This document shows, in pieces, positions 11,207 through 23,164 of a stretch of 64,000 nucleotides of DNA; the stretch's first letter is position 1, and each line of letters opens with the position of its first letter. The notes beneath the pieces are model-generated. The model was not told where the DNA came from, ran no database searches, and saw nothing but the letters and a program-made list of their open reading frames with translations. The stretch is from Prorocentrum cordatum. Lineage: Eukaryota > Sar > Dinophyceae > Prorocentrales > Prorocentraceae. A program made the translations under genes and the position numbers. The stretch spans positions 1,557,586-1,621,585 of the forward strand of contig CAUYUJ010016060.1 in assembly GCA_963575745.1 (NCBI GenBank), given 5' to 3'.

Positions 11207-11226
11207 TCCTCTCTCTCTCTCTCTGT
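11207..11226 (+). repeat. (TC)n run
   Basis: A short CT dinucleotide run. Confidence 0.8.
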
Positions 11227-11486
11227 TGCTCTTCCTCTCGTCGGTCTTCGGCGGCTCGCCAGCCCTGGGATGATCTCCAGCAGCTGCGCCTCGCCGAGGG
11301 CCCTCCGGGACTGCCTGGATCCTCCCGATCGGCGAGAGGAGGCCCAAGGTATGACACGATACCTAAACGACGTGGGTCCCTTGAGCCAAGACAGCACTGA
11401 ACGAAGGGAGACGATGGCCCGAGTCGGTTTCGCTCTCTCTCCTGGCGGCCGGCCCCCTTCCCCAGGCAGAGAAACGACGGGAGGCG

Positions 11487-12032
11487 ATGTTGCCTCGATT
11501 CCTGAGTTCCTCCATTGGAGCATGGTTGCCTTCCGGGGATTCCGTGCGGGTGCCTCTTACTTGGTTGTTCGTGCAGTGCGTGCGTATTCTGTCCTCGCCT
11601 CTGATAGTGATGTTGGCACGCGCATGTTTGCACAATGGAATGACCAGACTTCTGGACCATGAACGGGGGGCTATCCAGGAGGCTGGTAGCCTCCCTGAGA
11701 GTGAGATTGCACACAAGCGAACACGTTTGCGGCGCAATCGTGAGCGATGGCGCAGTCTGAACCAGTCAATTCAGCTGCGTACCTTTCTTGTGAGAGCACG
11801 AGTGTTCCGCAAACGTCTGTATTGTGGTGGCGCGTTTGTTGCCAGACCGCCTGAATATTCGATCTGGCATTTCTTGGGGAACTATATCCCGCCTTCTGAC
11901 GTCTTTCCCCCTGGTCTGGAATGGGTTGCCGACCGTCAAGATTTCTCGAAGCTGATGGATGCTACTTGGGACTATGCCTGGGGTCGATGCTTAGCCGTAC
12001 ACGCACTGGAAGCACCCTGGGGCCAAACATAA
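11487..12032 (+). CDS. Hypothetical frame in FBA intron 2
   Basis: A 181-codon frame with ordinary composition, unlike the repeat-derived frames around it. It has an Arg-rich helix (HKRTRLRRNRERWRSLNQS) and an aromatic C-terminal half (EYSIWHFLGNYIPPSDVF, MDATWDYAWGRCLAVHALE). No family is recognised. A further coding-like stretch (LARFRRFLEELGGRCESF, RWCRHLGASVGFCPDQRDK) lies at about 12965-13215, so the two may be exons or relics of one gene interrupted by CT repeats. Confidence 0.3.
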   Translation: MLPRFLSSSIGAWLPSGDSVRVPLTWLFVQCVRILSSPLIVMLARACLHNGMTRLLDHERGAIQEAGSLPESEIAHKRTRLRRNRERWRSLNQSIQLRTFLVRARVFRKRLYCGGAFVARPPEYSIWHFLGNYIPPSDVFPPGLEWVADRQDFSKLMDATWDYAWGRCLAVHALEAPWGQT

Positions 12033-12195
12033 ATATGTTTGGCATCTATGATGACTGCACTCGGCACCATGACAAGCCTCTTCCTTAAGACCTCCATGAC
12101 ATTCTGCTGACTTTCTTTCTACAGGCGATCACCTGTCCGATGCGTCTGCGGTCCCTGCTTGGACGCCCTCTTCGAGTCGCCCTGTGTTTCTCTCC

Positions 12196-12202
<7 letters not shown>

Positions 12203-12228
<26 letters not shown>

Positions 12229-12250
12229 TCCCCCATATATATATATATGT
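12203..12250 (+). repeat. (TC)n and (AT)n run
   Basis: CT repeats followed by alternating AT. Confidence 0.85.
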
Positions 12251-12649
12251 ATGGGATGCACCGCCTGTAAGTTGATCACATCTGCCATCGCAAGACCTCT
12301 AACGAAAGCCAGCAAACGCCCTGTCTCAGAGTCTTATAGTGGTGGTGTTCTTGGCCACTCCATCCTGGACTATACTATTGCCTGAGAGGGTGACGGTGTG
12401 CTCGCCCATCAGGAGGGGCGGAGTGGGGTTGCTTAGCTGTTTTTTGTTAGACGTCAAGGCTGCCTCCCCCAGCCCAATCATTAAATGGGTGTTGCTCGTA
12501 TGGGATAGTATGAAAGCTTCTGGTGGGAACTCCACGTTTTCGCGAATCTCCAGAAGGACAAGGTTACTCGCGTCCAGCTCTGTTGTTCTACTGGCGTTAT
12601 TCAGCTTTTGATGTGGTGTCCGTCAGGGTTGTCCCGCATCCATGTTACC

Positions 12650-12796
12650 TCCCTCTCTCTCTCTCGATCTCTGGTTTTTTTGTTTCATCGCTCTCTCTCT
12701 CTCTCTCTATCCTTTCATCCTCCCTCTCTCTTTCCCGCACTCTTTCTCTCACTCTCTCTTTCTCTCTCTGTCACACTCTCTCTCTCTCTCTCACAC
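12650..12796 (+). repeat. CT-rich repeat region
   Basis: Several (TC)n runs with short interruptions. Confidence 0.9.
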
Positions 12797-12939
12797 CGGC
12801 CCTCTGGACCCACTGTGCAGGTGGCTTAAGGAGACAGGTTCTCCCAGGTTCGGTCCCCCTGTGTACGCAAACCAACTTATAATCTTGTTGGCTACCACGT
12901 TTACCGATCCTGGCTCCTCTGGGAAGTCGGAGCTGCACC

Positions 12940-13216
12940 TCGGAAGGAGAATTGTCTTGGGCTGTGGAAGCAAGTCGACTTAGCACGCTTTAGGAGATTC
13001 CTGGAAGAGCTTGGTGGGCGATGTGAGAGTTTCTCTGTGGTGCGGTGGTGCCGTCACCTGGGGGCCAGTGTCGGTTTCTGCCCAGACCAGCGTGACAAGA
13101 TCTTTCTTCGCGCTTGCACGATCCGTCTCGTGGGGGCTGGGCTGGTACAGCAGGCGGTCGCGTACGATTCTCGCGCAGTGTTTGCTCTAAGTTGTGAATT
13201 TCCACCGCCGTGACCC
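12940..13216 (+). pseudogene. Coding-like stretch after CT repeats
   Basis: In one frame it reads WKQVDLARFRRFLEELGG, then RCESFSVVRWCRHLGASVG and IRLVGAGLVQQAVAYDSRA, ending in a stop near 13216. The composition is protein-like but there is no start codon and no recognised domain. It could belong with 11487-12032. Confidence 0.25.
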
Positions 13217-13329
13217 ACGTACCCTCCAACTATGCGTCTTGCATTTGCCACTTCAACTATAGGACTGTACCCTCCAAGCGCTGCATTCAGGTGCCCAGCT
13301 CAGTTGCAGTGGGCCTATGATGAGGGTGT

Positions 13330-14475
13330 AGCACATAAATGCATATATGTATATAGACACCTGTATGTACACATGAATGTGTGTGGGTCTGTGTATAGGT
13401 GTGTCTACTCTTTGCACGTACTGGCACATGTGCATGCACATGCAATTGCATGTGTTTATAAATATATATATATATATAGTCATACGTACATGTGTTTTAC
13501 ATGCATGCATATGTGTCTGTGCTTCTGTCGATGTACATGCATAGGTATGTGCACACGGCGATGCACATGTTGCATTCGTATGTGTATGTGTATGTGTATG
13601 CGTATGTGTATGTGCATGTCTAGGTGCTCACGTGTAGGTATGTGTGTAAATAGTTGCGTGTTTGGTTACATGTGTATGCATAGTTGTGCACATGTATATG
13701 CAAACCTGTATGTAAGCGTATGAGAATGTATGTCTGGTTGCGCATATGTTGATGCACGTGCCTATGCAGGGCTGCATGGCTGCATGCTCATGCGTAGACA
13801 TGTGTAATTCTCATACGTATGCATACAAGTACATATACATGTATGCCGATGCATACATGTGTATGTATATGCACATGTGTTTGCAGATGCACATGTGTTG
13901 TCATAAACGTATGCATAGAGGTGTGTGCATGAATGATCGTGTGCGATCGCACGTATATGGTGTTGTGTATGTGTATGTGCATATGGACACGTATATGAAC
14001 AGACATCCGTATATGTATATGCTTATGCCAATGTAAATTCGTATGCAGGTGTACGTGTGCATCCACATATGTAAACACACACCTATATACATATATCCAT
14101 ATATATATATATAGACACGTGCATGTACGTGTTTTATATACATATACATATCCATGTATATGGGCATAGTGTTGCGTGTATATGTGTCTATGATCATATG
14201 CAGATGGTAATATGTACATGTATGCGTATGTGGATGTGGGTACATGTGTACGTGTATGTCAATGTGGTTGTACTTGGCTATGTCTAGTTATGTGTATGTC
14301 TACTATTTGAATATGTAATGCATATATACGTGTACATGTGTGTGCCCATGTGTATGTACATGCATACGTACATGAATGAACATGTATATGCCTATATATA
14401 TATATGTATATATAGGTACATGTATACGTATATGCATGGACATGTACCGTACGTACCTGTCTATGTATGTATTGG
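13330..14475. repeat. Alternating purine-pyrimidine TATG/TGTA/CATG tract
   Basis: More than 1.1 kb dominated by ATGTGTATG, ACATGTATA and ATATAT motifs on both strands with no strict period. The frames here are Met/Cys/Tyr- or His/Ile-rich artefacts. Confidence 0.9.
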
Positions 14476-14559
14476 TCTCACCGTCGCCATGCTAATTTGT
14501 TCCTCGTGCGGTATTCGATTGGTAGGGGACAACTCGGCGCGATGTCGTTTAGGAGTCCG

Positions 14560-14860
14560 AGGCCAGAGCTACTGGGGCCTGTCAGGGGGCCTCACTGGGC
14601 CTCTTGGGGCCGATTGGGGGTCTTTTGGCATCTACTTCGAGCCTCTTGGGGAGCCGCTTAGGGTCTCTTGGGGGCCTGCCTGCGGTCTCGGGGCGCCACC
14701 TCGGAGCGGAGGGCTCCAAATCTCAATTCGAGGTCCCCTCTTGGATCCCCCCCCAGGGGCTCCTGGGCCGTCTTGGGCGTTTCTTGAGCTGTTCGGGCGC
14801 CCCCTCTTGGGGCGTCTGGGGGCGCTTTGGGGGGCCTCTCTGGCCGTCCTGGGGTGATGC
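14560..14860 (+). repeat. CTTGGGGCC-rich degenerate repeat
   Basis: Loose units of about 20-30 bp such as GGCCTCTTGGGGCCGTCTTG. Related blocks lie at 34425-34735, 35265-35850, 36400-36620, 56395-57250 and, inverted, at 14930-15170, 47940-48022 and 60055-60580. Confidence 0.75.
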
Positions 14861-14929
14861 GGAGCTCCAGGAGGCCGAAGACCTAAGACAAACACGGGGA
14901 TCCATACGTTTTTGAAGATCTCGCTGAGA

Positions 14930-17655
14930 AGGCGCCCGAACGGGTTCGGAGAGCCCCCGAGAGGAGCCCCAGAGAGTCCCCCCGACAGGGAGTCTTCCAA
15001 AAGGATCCCCAGGGCGTCCGACAGGCCACGGGCGCCCTGACAGAGCCCAAACGTCCACGAGAATACCAAGAGGCAAACAAATGGCGCCCGAGAGGCTTTC
15101 GAAGATGCCCTCAAGAGGGCCCCCAAGCGGCTTCCCAGAGACTCCCCCCAGAGGCCCGACGAGTTCGGGCGTCCAACACCTCTTGAGGACCCGTGCTCCG
15201 GAGAGTGCGTCCCTGGATGCATAGAGCTCCGTCTTTTCTCCCGCGGCCGCCCTCCGCCCTCCGTGCACGGCACGTGCCGTTTCGTGGCAGAGCGTGTTCC
15301 GGAGAGTGCGTCTATGAACGCGCTGGGTTCCCGAGCAGTTCTGGGCACCGGCCAGGAGGCGTATTGGGGTTGTGTCGGGCAGCTTTCCGTCATGTCGCCG
15401 GTGGCTCCAGGCCCAAGTCTCTCCCAGACGCAGCTTGTTCCAGAGGGCTTCTCCCGGAGCGCGCTCGGTTCCCTGCAGCATCCACGATCTGCTCAGGCCG
15501 AAGACCTCACCTCAACGCCCGCAAAGTTTTCTCGTGGAGCGTGTTCCGGACAATGCGGCCCGGAACGCGCTGGTTTCCGCTTTCTGCCATGGTCCACCCC
15601 CATGGCAGAACGACGGCTCCAGTGGTCACTCGGTCAAGGTGCCCTCAGGAGGCCCCACGAGGCCTCCGCCAGACCCTAACGCCCCGCACGTTACCCCAAA
15701 CCCCAGGCCGACTCCGCATGGAGCGTGCTGTCCAGGAACGCGTTCAGTCTTGTTTCTGCCGTGGTCAACCTCCCCCTCTTTCTTCCACACCTTCCATCCC
15801 TCCGCTTCCCTCGCAGAGCCCCAAGAGAAACCTCAGAGAGACCCCAAACGGCCCCTGAGGGCCCCGACTGCGCCTGGACGGCACACAGAGTTCTCCAGAA
15901 TGTTTACCAACGAGCGCCGAGGGAGAGTCCCATAGTCCCCCAAGAAGGCCCACAGGCCCAAAATAGGCGCCCGAGAGGCCCTCCAACATGCCCTCAAGAG
16001 GGCCCCCAAGCGGCTTCCCAGAGATTCCCCTGGAGACGACGAGGCCTCGAAGAAAATGTCCAACAGCCCAGATCGTATTCCGAAGAAGGCGTCCTGGGAC
16101 GCACTGGTCTCCGTCTTCTCACGTGGGTGGTCGCCCTCTTCTCCTGCGTGCAAGGCATGTTTCCGCGGCCGCCTCAGGCTTCTGGCAGGCACACCCTGCT
16201 CGGCCTCCTGCCGCGGGTCTCTTCCAAACTGCTTCGTGGACCTCCCAGGGGCTTCTGGACCCTGGGCAGGAGGTGTATTGGGGGTTGCGTATGGCAGTGC
16301 TCCGTCATGTCGCCAGTGGTTCCAGGCCCAAGACCGTCCTACGAGCGGCGTGTTCCAGAGGGCCTCTCCCAGAGCGCCTTCGGCTCATGCCCCGACAGGG
16401 CCCTGCAGCCTCCACGAACCCCTCAGGCCGAAGACCTCACCTCAACGCCCGCGAAGCTTCCTGACGGAATGCGTTCCAGACAAAGCGTCCCGGGACGTGC
16501 TGAGCTCCGTCCTCTGCCATGCAGCACCTCTTTGACAGAACTCGGGGGTGGACAGAACCCCCAACAGTGACACGTCGATTAGTGAATTGTCCGTTTTCGG
16601 TTCTCGAGAGGGCGCCGCGGCCGTTATTTTCCAGGCTTGCGCCCGCCAGGTTTGGGCCCGAGGTCGTTTTCACTAAACCACGTTTTACTAAAGGGAGGTC
16701 TGTCCATCCCCGAAGAACGACGGTTCCCGTGGTCACTTGGCGAAGAAGCCTCCCGGAGGCCCCACGAGGCCTCTGCGAGGCCCCAAATCCCAGGACAGTA
16801 TCGCAAAGTCCAGACCGATTCCGCACGAAGCGTGTTCTGGAGAATGCGTCCCGGATCGTGCCCAGTTCCGTTTCTGCCGTGGTCAACCTCCTTGCCTGCG
16901 TGCCCCCGTCCATCTTCGTCATTCCCCACTTCGTTTCTTCCTTCCATTGCTGCTTTGCGACCCCCTGTTCCTCCTTCGTCCAGCCAGCTCCCCGTCGGCG
17001 TTTCCTTGCTGCTTCTGCTCGTCATTGTTCTCGGCATGCTCTCTCCTCGCCACCCCTTGCCCCGTGGGCGTCTGCCTCGGTGGGCTCCGAGAGAGCCCCC
17101 CTATAACGGCCCAGAGCGCCCTCCGAAATGGCTCCGCAGGGCGCGAACCGGACCACCAGCGCCCCGGGAGAGCCCAGCGCCCCCCAAGAGGCTCCTGGCA
17201 TCGCTCGGGCGTGTGCATTTTTCCTCCGGCGAGGACCATCGAGGAGCATCCTTGACCATTTGGCGAAAAAAACCCGCACGACACCGAACAAAAACACAGG
17301 GAATGGACGTCCGAGCGATGGCCAGGGCTCCCCTGGCGGCTTCCCAGAGAGACCCTCCAGAGGCGCACCACTGCGAGTCACCGCAGGCAAGCCTTACGTC
17401 GAAGCCCTCGCCTTCCCTCTTTCGACTTCGGAGAGTGCGTCCTGGAACTCGCTGGGCGCCGTCGTTCCGGCGGCCAATCGGCGAGGGGGCCTCCCGACGA
17501 GGCCTCCCAGAGGTCCCACAGCCCAGCACGTCAGCAGAAGGCCCGCAACGTTTCCTGATGGACCGTGTTCTGGCGAAAGCGTCCCAGGAGTGCCACGCGT
17601 GCAAGGCACATGTCGCCGCGCCGTTTGTGCTGACGCCCGAAGATGAGGCCGCATA
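14930..17655. repeat. Complex repeat block with about 45-bp GCGTGTTCCGGAGA motif
   Basis: A motif of the type GCGTGTTCYGGAGAATGCGTCC…CGCTGG recurs at least nine times (near 15190, 15288, 15537, 15720, 16075, 16467, 16830, 17430, 17565). Longer segments are duplicated: 15110-15170 with 15996-16055, 15385-15600 with 16305-16530, and 15617-15770 with 16725-16890. The left part contains inverted CTTGGGGCC-type units. Confidence 0.7.
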
Positions 17656-17706
17656 CTTTCTATTTTCGTAGCTGCAGTTTCGTCCTGACGCCGAGGAACA
17701 AATCAT

Positions 17707-17725
17707 CATCAGCAGCACAACCATT

Positions 17726-17767
<42 letters not shown>

Positions 17768-17770
17768 GTC
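17707..17770 (+). repeat. (ATC)n array
   Basis: A CAT/ATC trinucleotide run. Confidence 0.95.
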
Positions 17771-18294
17771 GTCGTCACCGTCGGTGTCATTAGCATCGAC
17801 AGCAACATCACAACCATCATCACCGCCTTAGCTGTGATTCGAGGCAGGTTTCAAGCCATGGCCGTTCGTCGGTTTACCGCAGCTTGGGCGCTCGCGCCTA
17901 CCGTGCGCCGCTGATGCCGAGCTGGTGGTGCATGCCCTCTGCAAGAGCCTTCGCTGGAGGCGTGTCGTCACGCCCGCGACCACTGATAGCTGAAGCGGGC
18001 TCCGGGGTGCAGGCAACGATTTTGACGCCCTGGTTCATCTTGCGAGCGTCGTCTCTGGAGGGTAATGGTCCGTGGAGTTTCGTGCTCGGCGGCTGTACCC
18101 GTCCAGCTGATGCTTGTTCGTGTCTAGAGTATCCAGAGGCTGTGGCGTCTCTGAGCTGCGCTGCTCTGGCGAGTTGCTTCTCTCACGCTGCGGCAGTTGT
18201 CGCGGCCGGTGTGGCAGGCGCGGTAATATCCTGTTGTAGTGCATGACCTCGCTGGTACCATTGTGCACGGCTTGACGCTGCGTGCGAGGTGCCA

Positions 18295-18373
18295 TGATCA
18301 TCCTCATCACCATCGTCGTCGTCATCATCGCCATCATCGTCTTCGTCACCTTCGTCATTTACATCAACATCAG

Positions 18374-18411
<38 letters not shown>

Positions 18412-18432
18412 CCATCAACACCACCACCATCA
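18295..18432 (+). repeat. (ATC)n array directly before FBA exon 3
   Basis: An imperfect then pure CAT array. It ends about 10 bp before the exon 3 acceptor and may replace a normal pyrimidine tract. Confidence 0.9.
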
Positions 18433-18441
18433 CCCGGCCAG

Positions 18442-18501
18442 GCGGATTCCCCCATCATCATCCAGTTCTCCTCCGGCGGTTCCCAATTCTACGCTGGCAA
18501 G
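18442..18501 (+). CDS. FBA: FBA exon 3
   Basis: Twenty codons in phase 0 encoding ADSPIIIQFSSGG followed by SQFYAGK, the second core strand with the phosphate-binding serine (Ser61 in E. coli numbering). The acceptor is CCGGCCAG and the donor is GC (AAG then GCCCGC). Microsatellite (CAT)n lies directly upstream. Confidence 0.92.
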
Positions 18502-20391
18502 GCCCGCGGTGGCGCGGGCGCCCGCGTCTGCACGTCGCCCTCGTCCTTCCTCCCGCTCCAGTGCCCTGCTTGCCCTGCCCCCTGGCCCGTATTCCTGGCC
18601 CTCTTCCTCTTTGTCCTCCTCCTCTCCCCTCCCTACTGTTCACTGTATCCTCTTCGCCCCGGTCTTTCCATTTCTTGCCCCCCTCTTTATCACCGTCCTC
18701 CCTCTTCTGTCCTGCCGTTCCTCACCCTCGTCTCTGCCGTTCTCTTGTTCCTCCTCCTCCCTATTGTTCTGACCCTCCTCCATTTCTCCCTTATTCCCGT
18801 CCACCTTCCATTTTTCAGCAGTATCCAACAGCAGCTCGCCGAACCGTTTTGGCAGCATACAGGCTTCTGATGCTCACTGGATAGCACATCGTTGCGGACG
18901 AACCAACCCTTGACCGAGTGTTCCTTTTTTGTCCCCATCCTTCATCGTCGCAATCCCACTCCTCTGCCTTCTTTTCCATAGCTTCCTCCTTCTTCGCCTT
19001 CTTGTCATTCCCTATTCATTTTCTCTTCACACCATCATGCGAACTTGAATTGTGGCTACTGCTACGACTGCATCTGATACAAGCACGTCCTCACCTCTCC
19101 CAACTCATCCGCCCTCGCACGCACTTAGCACGCCCCACAGTATCAATTCACTCCGCCTCACATTTCTCCTCCTCACTCCTGATTTGTTCTCCTTTATGAG
19201 CGCAGTAGTCCTGAGGCTACTGTCTACCTCTAGCCATCGGCACTTGCACCTGTCACCCCCGGCATCCTCCCCCTTTGATCCCCCTGTTCTGCTCTCTCCC
19301 CCCTCCTCCCCCCTCCTCCCTCCTTCCATTCCTCCCCCCCTTCCTCCCTTTTCTCCTCCCGCTCCTCCTGCCATTATCTGATCGTCATTCCACTTCGCTT
19401 CCTCTGCTTCCCCCTCTTCCATGCTGGCCGGCTTCCCTCCTTCATATCTGTCGTCCTCCCCCTGCTCATCCCTTCTGTCCCTCCCTTCTGTCCTTCCCTT
19501 ATCCACGCTCCCTCTTCGCTCCTCCCTCCTCTCAAGAAGCCTCAAGCAAATATCGCCTGAGAGTATCGAATAGATAATGGATAATGATGGGGACCACCGG
19601 GCAGAAAACACAGCAAAGAGAGTAGAGCACAGCGATAATCGCATTGCCTTAACTCCACCACCACCGTCCCGGTATTTTCCAGCGTGCGACACACGGGCAA
19701 CTGATTGGGTTGGTCGCTCGCATTGGCCCCCGCAGTTGTGGGCAAACGGTGAGGGCTCGGGTTACGACGGGCGCGGGACGTCGCCGCCGCGGGGGCGCCG
19801 CACTTCCCTTGGGCAGTGTGGGTGGCCTCGGGGCGGGTCGCGGGGAGGGGGGCACGCGAGTGGGTCGATGGAGCGGGTCTCGGTTGGGTCTCTGGGGCGA
19901 GGGGCGGGTCGTGTGTTGAGCGAGGGTCGTGGTTGGATCACGGGGCCACGACAATTCCAACGACATACACAACGCGGACCCCACTTTGGCCACACACGAG
20001 CCACGGGGCATTACGAGGCCGCTGCCCCCCATGCACTCGGATGACTGCTCTTCTTGGCACCAGTCCCCGTGTTCTGAGAGTCCAGAGATGCAGTTGCCAA
20101 GAACCTCCGCAGAAGTAGCTTTGTCGTATCCACCCTCTGTCTCATATTTGTGTCCACTCACATGTGCCTTCCCTTTCCCCCGCTCTCCAACCCCACCTCG
20201 CACTGAAACCCCTCGGGCTTTGCCATGCCATCGCAGCGGCAGTGACTGCATCTGTTCCCAGTGGCGTCCCCCCCCTCCCCGTCGCTGAGGCGCCGCCGCG
20301 CCTCGCGCTGGCGGGCCAGCCTCGGTGCCGTCGGCGTGCTCGCTCGATCCCCCACCCAGACCCCTGGCGCGGACCCTTAGTCCGCCCACAG
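18502..20391. other. FBA intron 3
   Basis: Opens with GC donor GCCCGC. Pyrimidine-rich over about 18540-19520, then mixed sequence, and closes with GCCCACAG. No gene recognised. Confidence 0.7.
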
Positions 20392-20476
20392 GGCCTCGAC
20401 AACACCGACTGCCACGCGTGCGTCGCGGGCGCGATCGCGGGCGCCTACCACGTCCGTGCGGTTGCGGAGCAGTATG
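20392..20476 (+). CDS. FBA: FBA exon 4
   Basis: Eighty-five nucleotides from acceptor GCCCACAG, encoding GLDNTDCHACVAGAIAG and AYHVRAVAEQY plus the first base of the next codon. The donor is GA (TATG then GACTCT). The split glycine codon is restored by exon 5 as GGA, giving AEQYG followed by VPVIL as in the family. Confidence 0.92.
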
Positions 20477-20524
20477 GACTCTCAGCCCGGCCGCCCCTCT
20501 GCGCTTCGAGGCTTTCTCTCCTCC

Positions 20525-20558
20525 TCCTCATCATCATCAACATCAGCATCAGCATCAT

Positions 20559-20589
<31 letters not shown>

Positions 20590-20640
20590 ATCATCATCAT
20601 GACTATCATCATCATCAGCAGCATCGTCATCATCATCCCT
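20525..20640 (+). repeat. (ATC)n array with CAG units
   Basis: Imperfect CAT/CAG trinucleotides just after FBA exon 4. Confidence 0.9.
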
Positions 20641-20649
20641 TCCTCCCTC

Positions 20650-22000
20650 TCTTCCCTGCTCCTCCGACTTCCTCTCATCTTTTTTCTCCTCCTCATTCTC
20701 CTCCTCCTTCTCCCCCCAATCGAACGGTAGGTCTGTTCTCTTCCTATTGCCCTGCCTGCTTCTAACCCAGCCTGTCCGCTGCCTTTTTGGCCCTGGGGTA
20801 CGGGAGCCTGCAGTGCTCTCGTGCAAATCTTATACGCGCCTTGTACCATCCGCCTGATATTTCGCGGTGCTGAAAGGTACGCCTTTTCACCTCGACGTCC
20901 TCATTTCTAGTTGGTAGCGGAGCAGATTCCCCCGTGTTCCCACCACGGCCGCTATGCTTCGCGTCGCGTCGACCGCAATGGTTTCCACCCTCCGCCGCCT
21001 TCGACTTCGATCAATTTCCTTCAACATCTCCGCCTTCGTGCACTTCCTCCCCTTCGCTTTGGCAAGATATGTGACTCTATTGTCTGTCGGGGCTCTACCA
21101 GCCCATTATCCAGGACCTGCGACCGCGAGCGTGCACAACCAGTACTTCACCAAAAACAGCACCACCATGATCTGCAAGGACCGCTATGCGACCCATCCCG
21201 AGCATGCTTGGAATGTGCCCAGGCAGCGCGCGAGCCCCAAACCGTCAGAGCCCCCGCCCGTGGGGGTGGCTTCAGCGCCAGGTGTTAGACAGTTGTTCGA
21301 CGCAGCGTCACATCGGCGGAGTCAGAACAAGGCCCCGAGCTGTTTGGGATTGCTTCTCGAGACCCCTGGGGGAAGCAAGGAAAGAAGATACATCCAGCGA
21401 CTGCGTCGCTGGTGCCAAGCTGGGGCGCAGTGGGGAGCATAGGAACTGCGTTCTCAAGCCCTCAAGGTAACGAACGCCGCACCCCGGGACCCGACCCGCC
21501 AGCCGGGCAGCATGGGATCCCTACGGGATCCCGCCAGCCCGCCAGCCGGGCAGTCTTCCAGACGATCGTGCAATTGCAGGCTCAGTACAGTGACCACGCG
21601 ACGTACGCAGAGCATTCCATGAACAGTGGGACACCGACCCCAGCCCCCACAATTATGGATTTTAGATGTTAGCGTTTTGTATTCACGGCGAATGAGCGTA
21701 AGTGCAGGCGCCCTGTCGGCGAGACCATTGCCAGCTGCCGCAGGGGGGGCCCGCGCGCGCGGCGACGTCCCGGGCTCGCTCCACGCGGCCGCGCCCGCGC
21801 CGGCATTCCCAGGGCGGCGCGCGCGCGAGTCAGGTGTCCCTGGGCAGATTACCACACTACGGGTACTTGGCGCCATCACATTGGACCAGGATGTCACCGC
21901 ACATGGTCCAGAGCTGACGATCCCGCTGTCACTGGGAGCGCTTCGTCTTGAGACATTGGGCCATGCACGAAACGCAGCAGGCGAACCTCTGAGCTCAACA
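20650..22000. other. Unassigned intron 4 sequence upstream of the retroelement
   Basis: Frames at 20954-21442 (with ICKDRYATHPEHAWNVPRQ) and 21626-22216 look partly protein-like and might be the decayed 5' part of the retroelement, but no domain is certain. Confidence 0.35.
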
Positions 22001-22222
22001 TGCACGACAGCAGCGCAGTCAGTCACGACAGGCGCGTCACAGGATGGGTCATGGTGCGGGGCAAGCTGCTTCGGGGTTGGTGGCTGCGGGGTAATCAGTT
22101 CCAATTCAGTTGGGCCCAGCAGCGCCGCCAAGCCGCTATGGGATGGGCGAGGCCACGTTCGAGCGGCAGAGGCGCGCGAGGCCAACGGCCACACCACCAA
22201 TCATCAACGACGATGACTTCAC

Positions 22223-22660
22223 GAAGTGTGCGATGCGATTTGCCTTGAGGAGTTCGAGTACCGCGGCAGGGTGCGGGGGCTCCAGTACGGCCACATATCC
22301 CACGCAGTCTGCTGGGACAGAGTGCCCCAGTCGCATGTCGGCCCGCAGACCGAAGGAGCCCGTAATGAGGCACCATGTGTTGTGCGCCGTGGCATCGGAC
22401 CGATCACAGCTGAGTTCCGTCACGCATTTGCGGGTAGACGAGACGCCGAACAACGACGCCAGCAAATGCTCCGAGGGGCGAACGAGCTGGGGGTCACGGC
22501 TTTCATGGCCGCGCCCGCAGCGCCAGCGGGGTCACTTGCGTTACTTGCAGGGCCACTTGCTGCACATGCCGCGCCGTTGCCAACGGCAATGCGCCCGTCA
22601 TATGCGCGGCCGGAACCAGCAGCTGTGATGCCAGCCGCAGACTCGCAGATTGCCGCTGAT
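22223..22660 (+). pseudogene. Retroelement segment with degenerate RING-H2-like finger
   Basis: The frame reads CDAICLEEFEYRGRV, then LQYGHISHAVCW. This matches the first half of a RING-H2 finger (CxIC…LQCGHxFHxxCW), with the third Cys replaced by Tyr. It is followed by Ala/Pro-rich sequence. The second Cys pair is not visible in frame. The finger lies upstream of the protease region. Confidence 0.5.
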
Positions 22661-23164
22661 AGCTGAGCCAGCTGCAGACACCACGTCAGCTGCCACAACT
22701 GCGGGGCGACCTGCTAATGAAGCGCGGCTGAGGCGCGTGGAAAGGACCAACGCGCCTTGCGGCAGGATGCGGAGTAACCCGCTACGCCAGCGCCGCGCTG
22801 ACAGTCCGGTCAGCGTGCGCAGTTGCGCCAGTGCTATTTCTGAACGCGACGTGCTACAGAGAGTGATGATGGCCAACGCCGATGGCCAGATGACGGCACG
22901 CGCCGACGAGAATACTTTTCATGACGCCCCAGTGAAACAGTAATCGCCTCGATGGGCGAGTGCCCAGATGATTGGAACTTCCAGCAATATCCGATTACAG
23001 AGGAAGAGTCACGAGCCTACATGAGTGCATGCACGTCCATGCGTAAGAATGGATGGGTATTGGACCACAGGTGCTTGAAGGGTATGCACGGCACGACCGT
23101 GACCACAGTCCAGGGCTACTCTGGCGATCGCCACGAGTTGGCTTTAGTGGCAAAATAGCGGAAC

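Noticed and set aside
11379-11402. CTTGAGCCAA, inverse of the spliced-leader end
   Set aside because: Only ten bases match and the rest diverges; no minus-strand gene start is adjacent.
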